Below are positions 1 through 10,220 of a stretch of DNA of 64,000 nucleotides, piece after piece. Made by a program: the position numbers and the translations under genes. The DNA comes from Endothia cerciana (taxonomy: Eukaryota; Ascomycota; Sordariomycetes; Diaporthales; Cryphonectriaceae), in contig JALRMH010000030.1 in the NCBI GenBank assembly GCA_026119935.1, positions 310,001-374,000 on the forward strand, in the 5' to 3' direction. Numbering within the stretch: the stretch's first letter is position 1; every line of letters begins with the position of its first letter. A model generated the notes under the pieces. The model made no database searches, was not told the DNA's origin, and saw only the letters and a program-made list of their open reading frames with translations.

Positions 1-2
1 GC

Positions 3-143
3 AAGGTGATGGCGCTGGATGTCAGGATAGGCGAGAAGGTGCTGCTGAAACAGGCGAGTGATGCGGTGAGGGCCAGGCTGGCCGAGCTCGCCGAGGCGGC
101 AAGAGATGGTGATGGGCGGAGCGCCAAACGGCGTAGGATATGA
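3..143 (+). CDS. C-terminal end of an unrecognised protein (5' truncated by window)
   Basis: The third frame is open from the window edge and ends at TGA 141-143, giving about 46 residues. The tail is rich in Ala, Arg and Glu, looks helical (a stretch with VRARLAELAEAARDG), and ends in a basic SAKRRRI cluster that could be a nuclear localisation signal. The gene lies tail-to-tail with rtt109, about 315 bp away. I do not recognise the family, and whether the segment is coding depends on sequence outside the window. Confidence 0.5.
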   Translation, partial: KVMALDVRIGEKVLLKQASDAVRARLAELAEAARDGDGRSAKRRRI

Positions 144-458
144 GCGACTGCCCTCGCATATTATGTTCACCGCGTGTCAAGATACCCATTGAGGACAGAA
201 AGCATACATAGAATCTCAGAATCGGTTCATCAAGATCGAGTTAGGATTGTGCAGCGCGTGAAAAATATGTTGATTGAGACCGAACGAGACCATTACCCCC
301 CTCCCCCCCCCTCAAAAAAATAAAAAAATTCCTGGTAGTTGAAAACGCCGTCCTACACAACTCCCATTTATGCCAGTCTTTGGGGTATCTACCGCTCCAA
401 TTAGAATCCAAGCCCTCTACTCACGGTCTATGAAAAGTCGCCCGTATCAGATACTTCT
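144..458. other. intergenic, convergent 3' ends
   Basis: Shared 3' flank of the truncated upstream gene and rtt109. It contains a C-run followed by an A-rich run near 297-330. No gene seen. Confidence 0.6.
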
Positions 459-2462
459 TCACGTAGCCTTGGGCTTCTTCCGCACCAAGCCACCACACAA
501 GACGTTCACAGCTGGGACCTCATGATTCGGGGCCGCTGTACTGGTGGCATCGCCAGCGGTAGCCAGCTCGGGCTCGTCCGGGATGGACTCTTTGCGTTTC
601 TTGCGTGGTACGAGAACATTGACTGCCGGGGCGTCAGACTCCACGGCCGCACTACCTGTTCGAGGAGGAGTAAGGCTTAGTGCAGCGCCGCCAACGTCGT
701 TCTCTTGCTTCTTCCTAGCGGCGAGCAGGGTGACAGCCGCAACTCTGGTGGGCGACCCCGAAGCGTCCCCACCATCAGCATTGATGGCCCCGACTGCGAT
801 GCCAGAGTCGTCTGACTTCACTTTCTTACGCACAAGACCGGCCATATTGTTGACGGTGCTTCCCAGTGCATTGGAGGCGGGTAGTAGCGGCCGCCGCCCT
901 ACGACGTCCAGTGCCCACTTCTGACCGCCACCAACCTCGCTTATCCACCTCTTGGAGCTCCTGACAGCAATCTCCAGATTTTTGAAGTCCAGCTTTGTGA
1001 GCAAGTCCACCGATCTCTTATAATCGGCTTCGGCAACAATGCGGGTGCCTCTACCCTCTGGAGGCCAGTAGTAGTAAGTCGTCGACACCGGTATGTCTGG
1101 TACGTAGTTGCGCGCGTGCTTCTTCACGCGGGGCAGACGGGATCGAATTGACCCTCTGAGGTTCCTCTTCACGGGCTTCGCAGACGAGCCACGTTGCGGT
1201 GAACTCTGCTTGCTGGGACTCCGCTGCGTCGATCTTGGCGTGAGTGTCATCTTCAATGGGCTCGATCTAGGTGTCGAGGCCGAGAGCCCATCCCGCCTCC
1301 TGGGTGGTGTGACCGGTGGTTGTGCCGAGCCATCAAACGATGTTCTCGGGGTCATCAAGGACTCGACAGGGGAGGTGACCTCGTTTGCTGTGCCCCACCC
1401 GTACGGCTCTAGCACAAGCCAAAGGAAACCGGTCATGTGCCCACCGGAGCACTCCTGACGGAATGCCATCATCTCCCAGAATCGATCCATGGTCGTCACA
1501 CTCCGCCACAAGCCCTTCTCCTCGTACTGGGCCGACTTGGAGGCCTCGAGGTCCAGCTCATCGCAGTATCGCGACTTGGGATCATCAGGGAACTTGGGTA
1601 CCAGACACCTGGGCGGTACCCAGTCATACTCCCTAGCAAAGTGTGATATGCGCTCCAGAGGATGTGTGAGAGACCAGTTGGACAGAGCGCTTGGTGTTCG
1701 AGGGATGAAGGCACGCGCCTCGTAGTTGTCCAGGCCGGGGACGACCAGGTAGGCCTTCTTGTCTTCCCAGTCCCCCTTCCTGTTCGAGGGATGAAAGAGG
1801 GCGTCCTCATGCGTAGCCTGGCCTTCCATCACCGAATTCAGCACGCGACACCACCATCTTACCAGACCGCGGTCGTCCAGGACGTGTTTTCCCTTGTTCT
1901 CCACGCTTCCAGGGAACAAGTATTGGTCTTGCGCGCGGGCGAACAGGCTGACGACGGTCTGGGCATTGCCGCGCCGGCGTTCCTCAACAAGGTACGAGAT
2001 GAACGCGGAGCTGAGTTCGCGAATCGGAGAGGGAGTCCCCTTGGGAAGATTGAGAAGGTGCAGGTAGCCGGTGGAGTCGGCCTTGGAGACGAAGAAGGTG
2101 CTGGACAAGGCGGTCGTGAATATGAAAACTTCGAGGGCAAAGACAAGAACCTGCCTCAGGCCGTCGTTGGAGGGGCCAGGTGTCAGTGGGGAGGAGGGGA
2201 GGCTTGAGGGCGTCGACCGGTCTCGGGGTCTCGCTACGGCGTCGATGCTAACGGCTAGGAGATGCGACTCGCGATACGTGCGGTCAGGGCGAGCGCCGGG
2301 TGGTGCTGAGCAGAGAGCATCGGTCCTGGTAGGAGGGGTCGAGAGGTGGTGTATGGTGAACTTGTGGCCCTTTGGGAGCACGTCGGCGAGCTTGTCGAGA
2401 AGCGCAGCGCTGCACTGCTGTTTCACCTGTGGTGGGCTAGGAAGGGCTGCGGAAGGAGCCAT
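459..2462 (-). CDS. rtt109: Rtt109-type histone H3 lysine acetyltransferase
   Basis: Single-exon gene of 667 aa. Rtt109 is the fungal acetyltransferase for H3K56 (and N-terminal H3 lysines), acting with the chaperones Asf1 and Vps75 in replication-coupled nucleosome assembly and genome stability in the nucleus. Visible signatures are the N-terminal LPKGHKFTIHHLSTPP region, followed by PPGARPDRTY with SHLLAVSID (residues 30-73), the hydrophobic core around 100-160, FARAQDQYLFP (174-184), VVPGLDNYEARAFIPRT, and a DDPK motif at 293-296. In yeast Rtt109, DDPK carries the autoacetylated lysine and acidic catalytic-site residues. Residues about 375-667 are low-complexity with Ser/Pro/Arg blocks and several KKRK/RKK clusters, longer than the yeast tail. 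The ATG at 2462 precedes the conserved start of the domain. It is divergent from mL57 with a 507-bp shared promoter. Confidence 0.93.
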   Translation of the reverse strand: MAPSAALPSPPQVKQQCSAALLDKLADVLPKGHKFTIHHLSTPPTRTDALCSAPPGARPDRTYRESHLLAVSIDAVARPRDRSTPSSLPSSPLTPGPSNDGLRQVLVFALEVFIFTTALSSTFFVSKADSTGYLHLLNLPKGTPSPIRELSSAFISYLVEERRRGNAQTVVSLFARAQDQYLFPGSVENKGKHVLDDRGLVRWWCRVLNSVMEGQATHEDALFHPSNRKGDWEDKKAYLVVPGLDNYEARAFIPRTPSALSNWSLTHPLERISHFAREYDWVPPRCLVPKFPDDPKSRYCDELDLEASKSAQYEEKGLWRSVTTMDRFWEMMAFRQECSGGHMTGFLWLVLEPYGWGTANEVTSPVESLMTPRTSFDGSAQPPVTPPRRRDGLSASTPRSSPLKMTLTPRSTQRSPSKQSSPQRGSSAKPVKRNLRGSIRSRLPRVKKHARNYVPDIPVSTTYYYWPPEGRGTRIVAEADYKRSVDLLTKLDFKNLEIAVRSSKRWISEVGGGQKWALDVVGRRPLLPASNALGSTVNNMAGLVRKKVKSDDSGIAVGAINADGGDASGSPTRVAAVTLLAARKKQENDVGGAALSLTPPRTGSAAVESDAPAVNVLVPRKKRKESIPDEPELATAGDATSTAAPNHEVPAVNVLCGGLVRKKPKAT

Positions 2463-2969
2463 GATTCGAGTAAGAGGAACAGAAGAAGAATATGTTTCAA
2501 GGAATGGGATGCTACGAGGGCATCATGGTGGGTGCACTATGGGAAGGCCACTCGGGTCCATCAAGGACTGGGGCTGGGTTGCTGAGGGGAAATTCGAGGA
2601 GGAGAGGGATTGACCTCTGCGACGCGCGTGAGGTGAGAAAGGCGCAGGCGCAGGCGTAGGCGCAGGCGCAGGCGCGTCGCATCGCATCGCATCGCATCGC
2701 GACGAGAAAGGTAAGAAGCCGCTGTGGCTGTGCGGGCCCTGGCTGCAGGGCTGATTGGCCCGTGCTCCCGTGCTGCAGCACCATAGGGGAAACCCCTGTC
2801 CCTGGGGCTAGCCGAGCTGGTGGGGACCCGCCTGAAAAAGTTACTTGTGGGCGCATCTCGTCGTCGTCGTCGAGCAGTTTCGTCCCAAGATGTCACTGCT
2901 CCCGCTTCCATCCCACGCCGACCAGGAGAGGATGCGCCAACGTCTCTCCTGCACCAGCCCACAGTCCCC
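2463..2969. promoter_or_regulatory. divergent promoter of rtt109 / mL57 with two microsatellites
   Basis: The 507 bp between the two start codons must hold both promoters. About 2641-2676 is a GGCGCA-type hexamer array with one interrupted unit, followed immediately by about five CGCAT pentamers (about 2677-2701). No clear TATA box. The promoter role is inferred from gene orientation only. Confidence 0.6.
2641..2701. repeat. adjacent hexamer (GGCGCA)n and pentamer (CGCAT)n arrays
   Basis: Two perfect or near-perfect short tandem arrays abut each other inside the rtt109/mL57 intergenic region. Confidence 0.85.
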
Positions 2970-3944
2970 ATGGCGCTCAGCTCCCCAAGATCAGCCTGGT
3001 CGGCATCCAGGCAATGCCTCAGGCCCCTCCGGGTCGCGGTAAACCGACCAGCGTGCCGAGCGAGCCACGACCTCGCGCGGGCACCCACGGCACTACGAGA
3101 GCGAGATGATCCCCTCAACGAGCCGGTATCAGAAGCAGACATAGAGGAGGCGAGGCCAAGATGGTCCTACACACCCGAGAAGCTGATCGGCCGACACGGC
3201 TTCTCCCTCAACCCGATCAGGGATCCACGCAGGGCGATATGGCACGTGAACGAGGACCCGGCCAAGCTGGACGACTTCTACGAGCGCTTCCTGGGCAGGA
3301 ACGGGTCGAGGATGTTGCCGGAGGAGTTGAGGTGGTTGGCGGTCACACATAAGAGCTTTGACTACGGTCGGAGAGGGTTCAACACGAGATTAGCATTCTT
3401 CGGTAGGCCTACATGCGGTAGCGGACCGGTGGGAACGGCCCGGGCGTACGTGTGCTGACCGTGAGCCTCTGACACAGGCCGACAAATAATGGTTGTCGAA
3501 ACGATGAACGCCATCATGACCCGGCCGGGCACGGTGGAGAAACACCTCGACGATCCCTGGAGGCGGGACCACTTCGAGTCCCCCGCCCTGCAGAACGTCG
3601 ATAAGCTCAGCACGAACCGGCCGATGGACTTCATGTCTATGGAAGACCTGGCAAGAGTGGGCATCAAGACACATCTGGACCAGGTCATGCGGTGGAAACC
3701 CAGAATCGTCAGTTCATCTTCCCCGTTTTTTAGGCCCTCCGGTATGCCCCCCCCCCCCCCGAGAGCTCTGCTAACCTGCCGTGCCCCTCAGCCTGCAAAT
3801 CTGAAATCGTCTGGGATTGACGTCGTTCTCTCGACAACCTTATTCGCCATTGTCGGGGCCGTCTCACTGCAACACGGTGGTGAGGTCGCAAGCAAAGTTG
3901 CTCGTGAAAAGGTCCTGGGAAGGATGTCTCAGAAATCGAGCTGA
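2970..3944 (+). CDS. mrpl15: mitochondrial large ribosomal subunit protein mL57 (MRPL15, RNase III-fold)
   Basis: Three exons: 2970-3402, 3478-3707, 3792-3944 (271 aa). mL57 is a structural protein of the fungal mitoribosome with a catalytically dead RNase III fold. The N-terminus (residues 1-45, many Arg/Ala/Ser, no acids at first) is a typical mitochondrial presequence. The family signature LRWLAVTHKSFDYGRRGFN is followed across intron 1 by LAFFGRQIMVVE. LKSSGIDVVLSTTLFAIVGA and GGEVASKVAREK lie in the last exon. The ATG at 2970 was chosen because it starts the presequence-like segment. Intron 1 (75 nt) has a GTAGGC donor. Intron 2 (84 nt) has a GTCAGT donor and, being a multiple of three without a stop, could be retained in frame. 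Confidence 0.88.
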
Positions 3945-4301
3945 GATACGTACGATACTGTACCGATGAGCCGCCCGCGGGTCATAAATATAGCGGAAAA
4001 TACCACAAACCCCAATACAATACAGTACGTGTTGTCTCGATGGCGCTGGCCGCAGCTTCTGTATCACTCGTGAAAGACGACCGTCCCACTCAGCCCCCCT
4101 CCCCCTCCCCCCCCCGAGAGGACGCACGGGGCTTGAGGCCGGGAATTTCAACTTTTTTTCCGAAGAGGTGCTCATGATCGAAGCATGAAGCGACCGGTTC
4201 CCCGATGCTATGGAGTAGACTATCTAACTATGGGATATCTATAAAACACTGGACTTGGATGCCGGGGGAACAAAAAAAATAAAAAACAAGTAAAGTTTGA
4301 A
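3945..4301. other. intergenic, convergent 3' flanks
   Basis: 3' flank between mL57 and the 2EXR gene with C-runs near 4090-4115 and an A-rich stretch near 4272. No gene seen. Confidence 0.6.
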
Positions 4302-5608
4302 TTACCATCCCTCCTTGAACTCCAGATCCATGATCCTGATCTCGTTCCTCCCAACCCTCAAAATGTTGCCGTCGTCGTCCCAAAACTGCCTGCCCTTGCC
4401 GCCGGACCAGATCTTGTACGCCAGCCATGCGCTGCTCCCCTCGCACGGGACCAGCTCACAGCTGTTCCCCGTCCTCCTGAATGCATCCAACTCCTCCCCG
4501 CCCATGGCGGCGCCCCTGACCCTCCACTCCAGCGGGGGCCGGTGCTCGCCGTACATGAACAGGACAAGCTGCTCCAGGTCCCTCAGGATCGTCCTGCCCA
4601 GCCCCTTCATCATGACGGCCGACCCCCCGTAGCCCCAGCCCCTCACGCTCAGGCCCAGGCGGCTGATGCCGAGCCCCTTGGGGTCGGCCTCCCTGAAGGA
4701 GCGCATGACGTGCGACAGCCGCGCGAAGTCCGAGTCCTGGCCCAGGAGGCACACGGTGTCCTCCTCGGGCGAGACGTACAGGGTGCGCCGGAGCAGCCTG
4801 GCCCGGCCGTCCGCACTGGGGCCGCTGAAGTTGTAGAGGCCCGTGTCGCCGCCGGCGGACCACCGCGCGTAGGGGTTCCGCACCTCCTGGACCGAGGTGA
4901 TGCAGGCGAGCGGGAAGGCGGCGCGGAAGTGCTCGAGGGCCGAGTCGCGCGCCTCGACGGACACGGACAGCGCGGCCGGGTTGGAGCAGCCGGACTGCCA
5001 CTTATATATATGCGCGCGGGGTCAGCATCAGGTCTGCCGGTGTATAAAGGGCCGGGGGGCACGGCCTCCCGGGGAAGGGGGGGTTCGGATGAGAGGGTAT
5101 CACACGGACAAAGGGGCAGCGGACAGGCCCGGAGGCGACATGTCCTTCTTCTTCTTCTTACCTGTGGCCGGCGCCCGTCGTCGTGGCTCTGTGAGTAGTT
5201 GGGCCGGGTGGGACGCAGCTCGACGACCCTCGGGAGGAAGGTGAGGTTCCAGATCTTGAGCCTCAGCTCGGTGGGCAGGTCGCCGAACAGGTGGAACTCG
5301 GTTAGTGGTGGTGACGACATCGCCGAGGTGCTCGAGCCGGCTGGACTCTCAGCAGCATCGGTGGGCCCTGTGGTATTTTTACCCCCGTCCTTGAGGCCTT
5401 CATCGGTAGGGTTCTCGATCTCCTGCAGAGATGTCATGAGCGAGGAGAGAGAGGGCAGCTCTAGCTCCTGGGTCGGCGCCGGAGGAGTCGCGCCCTCGCT
5501 CGTACTATTTTCGACCTCGGTCCGGGGCTCCTTTTCTTCCTTCCCAGTCTTGACAGGACTGTACTCGAACGAGAGCATACGATAGCCGGCATTGTCCGGG
5601 TCGGCCAT
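4302..5608 (-). CDS. 2EXR domain-containing protein
   Basis: Two exons on the minus strand, 5608-5162 and 5000-4302, giving 381 aa. The 161-nt intron has a GTAAGA donor and a TATATAAG acceptor. The signature FHLFGDLPTELRLKIW, followed by LTFLPRVVEL, begins at about residue 105 and is diagnostic of the fungal 2EXR family, which is often expanded in filamentous ascomycetes and has no established biochemical function. Residues 1-100 are acidic and Ser/Thr/Pro-rich, probably disordered. The C-terminal part continues the family pattern (SFREADPKGLGISRLGLSV, then a tail ending MDLEFKEGW). The start at 5608 has a good context (AACATGG). A longer in-frame start at 5725 would add 39 residues. No catalytic motif is visible. 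Confidence 0.82.
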
Positions 5609-6931
5609 GTTTCTCAGCGAGAGGAGCACATAGTCGTGGCGTGGTGGGTTGATGTCAACCCATCGCCCGAGTTGCCCAGGACCAACGCAGGCGGTGGCGG
5701 CGGATGTATATTTACATGGATGCATGTCAGCAGCAGGGTTAGGGGCTCAGGCTCTCGATCCCCCCCCCCCCCCGGGCTGGGACTGGACACCTTGGAGCTG
5801 CCCTAGTTTTTTATTATTACTCTTCTTATTATTATTTCTGGCCAGGGAATAAGATAAGGGCCTGCTAGGCACCTCGGTATCTCTATGATACTTGGAAGAA
5901 TAGTAAGTACAAACCGGTAAAACCGGTCTGGTCTACCAGGATCCCAAGCCGGTGGAGACCCCCAAGGCCCGAGTTCAATAGTCTGACGGCCTCCGCAAGT
6001 CTCGACGAAGAACCTACAGTACCTATATCCGAGTGGACGCGAAAAGGGTATTCTCTCCATAGAGGTTGCTGGGAGTAACTCTTTGCTATAAACAAGTCTC
6101 ATTTTTGAGGGGAATCTACGGACTATCTATGAATCAAGACTGCTGGGCGCGAGCTTTGACCCCACGAAAGGTTAATAGACAACGACTTAGACATCCTTTG
6201 TAACCTTGGGACCTTGTCAGGAGACTTGTGTGTAACCAACAGGCTCTTCTCTTCGTGATACTTGCATGAGAAGGAGACGATCGCTAAACCCCGGCCCGGG
6301 TCTCGACTATCGGAAGAACGTAAATAGATACCCTATCCTTCGAATTATTCCCTTCCAGGACTGACTAACAACCCTTCCAACCGCAGAACAAGAGCAATTC
6401 CCTCAGACGGAGTTCACCGGAACGTCACCGGGTTTTCCGTCTCCAGCTGGAACGTCTTCACCTCGGCGTTTTGCATCTGGTGCATCAGTCTTACTCCGGC
6501 AACCTGGCGGGATGTTGAAGCATCTGCGTGCTAAGATTGTAGAACATATACTGCCAGCCCCTGCCGGTGTCAGGGCGTATCGCTTCATCTGACTATACAA
6601 GAGGATGACAATACTGGATATCCATCTGTGTTCGGCGCCTTTTCAGAACACGCGGCACTGCTCCGAGCCCTATCGTGCTCGACGGCCGGAATGACGGCAA
6701 CCAGCCAACCTCGGAAATGGCAACCTTGGAAGCCTTGGAAATCAAGCCTTGGAAACCATGGAAACCTTGGAAGCGGAGGGCCTCAAACCCCGCATCGAAC
6801 CAGACAATCCCAAACCCATCACCAGCTTCGCCCAATCACTTGCACCGTCGACAGCTAAAAGCCGCACAAAAATATCCGCTCACACCCCCAGCCTCAGCCT
6901 CAACGGTCCTGAGAGATTGATCATCTCCCTC
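5609..6931. other. divergent intergenic region, 2EXR / dienelactone hydrolase
   Basis: About 1.3 kb with no convincing gene on either strand. It contains a C15-type run (5761-5773), T-rich sequence with ATT repeats (5807-5836), and the CCTTGGAAR array described separately. It presumably holds the promoters of both flanking genes. Confidence 0.5.
6724..6772. repeat. imperfect 9-bp tandem repeat, CCTTGGAAR
   Basis: Five copies of CCTTGGAAR or CCATGGAAA units with one 6-bp interruption, 160 bp before the dienelactone hydrolase start codon. In one frame the array reads as a KPWKPWKPWK-like peptide. It sits in the 5' flank, so translation is not assumed. Confidence 0.75.
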
Positions 6932-7998
6932 ATGGCTGCTACTGCATCAGGCGCCAAGGGCGGCGACGGGGGCTACCTGGCCAAGCCCCCCGGGCCGTGC
7001 TGCTGGCTAGGCACGATCCACAAGGGCGCGCCGCGCGGGAGGATGGAGACCATCCTCGAGACGCCGACCTACGTCGCGACGCCCAGCAAGGAGGCTGCCA
7101 ACGGCCATGTGGTGCTGTACTTCCCGGACGTCTGGGGCATGTCGAGCAACGCCCAGCTGCTCATGGACGGGTTCGCCGACGCCGGGTTCCTGACGCTGGG
7201 GATGGACTACTTCAGAGGCGTAATTATACATCCCCCGTTCCTCTTGCCCTACTACGGGTGGGAGGAGTAAGTCATATGTCTGGGCAGAGGGCTCACCTCC
7301 CCCCCCCCCTACAGGACCCAATCTCCAAGTACCGCCAGAACAAGACCGACCCCCTGCCCGAGGGCTTCGACCACGCCGCCTGGCGCTCGAAGCACTTCAG
7401 CTTCGCGGCCGAGAACGTCCCCAGGTGGGTCGAGGCGGTCAAGGCCAGGTACGGCGGCGAGGGGACCAAGTACGCCTGCACGGGCTACTGCTTCGGCGCG
7501 CCGTTCGTGTGTGACGTGATGGCCGGCGACAGCGTCTCGGCCGGGGCGTTTGCGCACCCCACGGCGCTGAAGGAGGAGCACTTTACGGGTCTTAAGCGTA
7601 CGAACTCACGGCCCCGCGGCACTTTCTCCCCCCCCCCCTACCGGGCTTCCGGGGAAGGGGGGTTGGGCATATAGGATTCATGCTGACCGTGTGTGCAGAG
7701 CCGCTTTTGTTGTCGTGCGCTGAGAATGACCACGCGTTCAACACGGAGTCGAGGAGGAAGGCGCTCGACATCCTCCATAGGGACGGGAAGCGATACCACG
7801 TGCAGCTATTCTACGGCGTCGGTCATGGCTTTGCTGTCAAGGGCGACCCTGAGGACCCCTACCAGAGTGAGTATCCCGACACCGCGGTAGCCCGAGGCCG
7901 TAAGGAGTACTGATGGCGTGGTCGTAGGGTGGTGCAAGGAGCAGAGCCTCAGGGCGATGGTTGACTGGTTCAGCCTCTGGCTAGTGGGGCCCTCTTGA
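6932..7998 (+). CDS. dienelactone hydrolase family protein
   Basis: Four exons: 6932-7219, 7315-7597, 7699-7866, 7928-7998 (269 aa). This alpha/beta-hydrolase family hydrolyses cyclic ester or related carbonyl substrates, and the physiological substrate here is unknown. The catalytic triad is visible: Cys155 in GYCFGAPF, Asp201 in CAENDHAF, His233 in GVGHGFAVKG. The N-terminal family block CCWLGTIHKGAPRG and the YFPDVWGMSSN segment are present. The C-terminus, RWCKEQSLRAMVDWFSLWL, is restored only when all three introns (donors GTAATT, GTACGA, GTGAGT) are removed, which supports the model. An in-frame ATG at 6749 exists but adds a low-complexity leader, so 6932 is preferred. No signal peptide, so probably cytosolic. 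Confidence 0.88.
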
Positions 7999-8403
7999 GG
8001 AGGCTCAGGCTGTTGGTATGGCCATGTCGCCTGAGCTTTCATGATCACAAAGGTGGGAGAATAGAGATATTCCTGGCCGCCCAAGAGGACTGGGGGACTA
8101 GTGGCAGATGAGGCGCGTCAGTGTCCCTCCTCTCGCATTGACCACGAGACATGCCGAGCTAGGTGCGCTTCTGAGGTTGACAATCTCACGCTGGGAAAAA
8201 AAAAAAAAAAATTGATACTTAAGGACCGATACCACACTCGCAGCAGCCGGCCTCGGGCCGCCGCAGCGAGAGGGTGTTGTCACTGTCTCAAACGTCACTG
8301 AACATGGCTCGCGCCTCCTTGTTCTTCGCATGTGTCCTGCCCCGCCGCGATGTCGTGGGGCTTCGCATGGCCAGGGGAGGGAGGGAGAAAACCGGGCCCT
8401 GTC
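7999..8403. other. intergenic, convergent 3' flanks
   Basis: About 400 bp between convergent genes with a 16-nt A-run near 8197-8212. No gene seen. Confidence 0.55.
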
Positions 8404-9406
8404 CTACCGCTGCCTTGCAACCATCGGGCCGGGTTCCATGCCCCTGCCCTCGAAGAGCACGCCGGCCTTCCGCAGCACCCCGACCGTGCTCTCGACGACC
8501 CCCACATCGACGCCCTCGGTGCTGGTGGGGAACCTGACCGTCTTCATCCACTCCCGCGCGTCCTCCTCGGAGTAGTCCAGCCCCGTGCTGATGTACCGGA
8601 CCGCCTCCTCCCTGTTCTCGTTGAAGTGCCTGATCCCCCTGTCCAGCTTCCGGAAGAGGGTGCCCACCCTCCCGTCGTCGCCCGCCGCCACGAGCGCCGT
8701 GCTCGCCACGATCTTCCAGCTGCTCCAGGGCGTGTAGATCTCGCCCACCTTCCGGATCTCCCCGGAGTCGTAGTAGCGCTTGGACGTGAAGTGCTCCCAC
8801 ATGAAGAAGTCCGCCTCGCCCGAGTTGACCGCCCCGCGCAGCTTCTCGAACGTGTTGAGGACGACGGTCTCCGAGTACGGGCCGGCCGCCGCCGCGGGGG
8901 GGGACAGCCAGCCCTGCTGGTCCGCGAGGACGAAGCCCATCACGTAGGACCCGGAGCCCAGCCGCGAGACGCCGATCTTGCCACCCTTCAGGGCGGCGAC
9001 GCCGGTCATCTCGGCCCTCTGGGCCCCGGTGGATATGGCCCAGCCTAATGTGGCAGTGTCAGCGTGTGGTTCCCCGGACGGGGTTTGGGGCAGGGTGAAC
9101 TGGTGTGGGAGCATGGTCTCGGCCTCCGGGGGGTGGGGGCCTACAGAGTGGTGTCTCGACAAATGTGCCGACGAGCCTGTAGCCGCCGTCGCCCTCGACG
9201 TCCTCCCCGCCCAGGCCGGCGACCCAGCCTTCCGTCAGGCCGATGCCGACGTCGATCTCGCCGGACCTCAGGGACGTGATCATGTGGCCCGTCCCCGAGG
9301 GGAACGGCACGAGCTCGGCGTCCAGCCCGTAGTGCTTCTTGGCGAAGTAGATGGGGGTAGAAAAGTGCTCCGGCACGTAGCCCACTCGGAGCGGGGGCGC
9401 TGCCAT
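8404..9406 (-). CDS. NMT1/THI5-like periplasmic-binding-fold (PBP2, Ca3427-type) protein
   Basis: Two exons, 9406-9145 and 9044-8404, coding for 300 aa. The 100-nt intron (GTAGGC...TTAG) joins ETPL to CWAISTGA, restoring the family sequence. The N-terminus LRVGYVPEHFSTPIYFAKK and the IDVGIGLTEGW, GKIGVSRLGSGSYVM and EADFFMWEHFTSK blocks are those of SsuA/THI5-like type-2 periplasmic binding proteins, of which Candida Ca3427 is a fungal member. In bacteria such proteins deliver sulfonates, nitrate, pyrimidines or urea-type solutes to ABC importers. In fungi the relatives are intracellular with unknown or thiamine-precursor-related roles. There is no signal peptide. The gene diverges from a DUF1989 gene 1.8 kb away. 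The ligand cannot be told from sequence. Confidence 0.82.
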
Positions 9407-10220
9407 GATGATGTCTTTTCCTCGCGCAGGTAACAGACAGGAGAGAAGATGCGGCGGCCGCCAGGAGGTGAACCTGTGTCCAGGAGGCCTGCCAGGATCT
9501 CAGTCAGTCACACGGGAGGATGTTGCTGTTGTTATACAGTCTCCGAGCTCGTGAGGAGGTCTGGCGCATTTGAGAGGCGAGGTCCAGATAATCATTTAGC
9601 TAAATTCCTAAAGGTCCCTGACTGACACACAAGAATATTAAGCCCCCCCCCCCCCCCGGCCTGCCAGGAGCCTCTTGCGCCATGTTGCGCCGGGCCGTTC
9701 GGAAAGGCCAGTAGCGGTACCACCCCCACTAAGCGCACCTATAACGTTGCCATCTGTAGGGGGCGCCCTCCACTATTAGCCGGTGGGAATAGCAGTCGAC
9801 CTCAGCCCTACAGCGTGTAGACACGCCTACCCGCGGCCAGCAGCGGGATGCAAAGATTTACAGTACACAGGTCTGCAGCATCAGATGACCCCGTGCAGTC
9901 GGACAAAAGCCTCGAGCGTCGGCGGGTTCTTCTTCTGATGATGATGATGATGGTACCCGTCAGTCAGGCTGAAACCGCGATTTGTTGCGTGTCTCGTAGA
10001 GCTCTGGCCCACCTGGACAGCCTCGCCATCTCTTGAGTTTAGGGATCCCTCGCAATCTTGGGCCCCCCCCCCTCGTCTATCTGGCCCTTCCTCCCAGTGC
10101 CGCCTGACGCCCATAGATGCATCGAGGAGCGGCAAAGGTTAATTCTTGTAGTCTAAACTTTGTACAGCCGGCATGGGTGTTCGGCTCTCGTGCTGGTCCG
10201 GCAGGGCCTCCTCCGGCGAG
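9407..10220. other. 5' flank of the PBP2-like gene
   Basis: Over 800 bp with a long C-run at about 9641-9657, a GATGAT microsatellite near 9936-9950 and another C-run near 10060-10070. No coding signal beyond the small minus-strand reading that begins at 10221. Confidence 0.5.
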
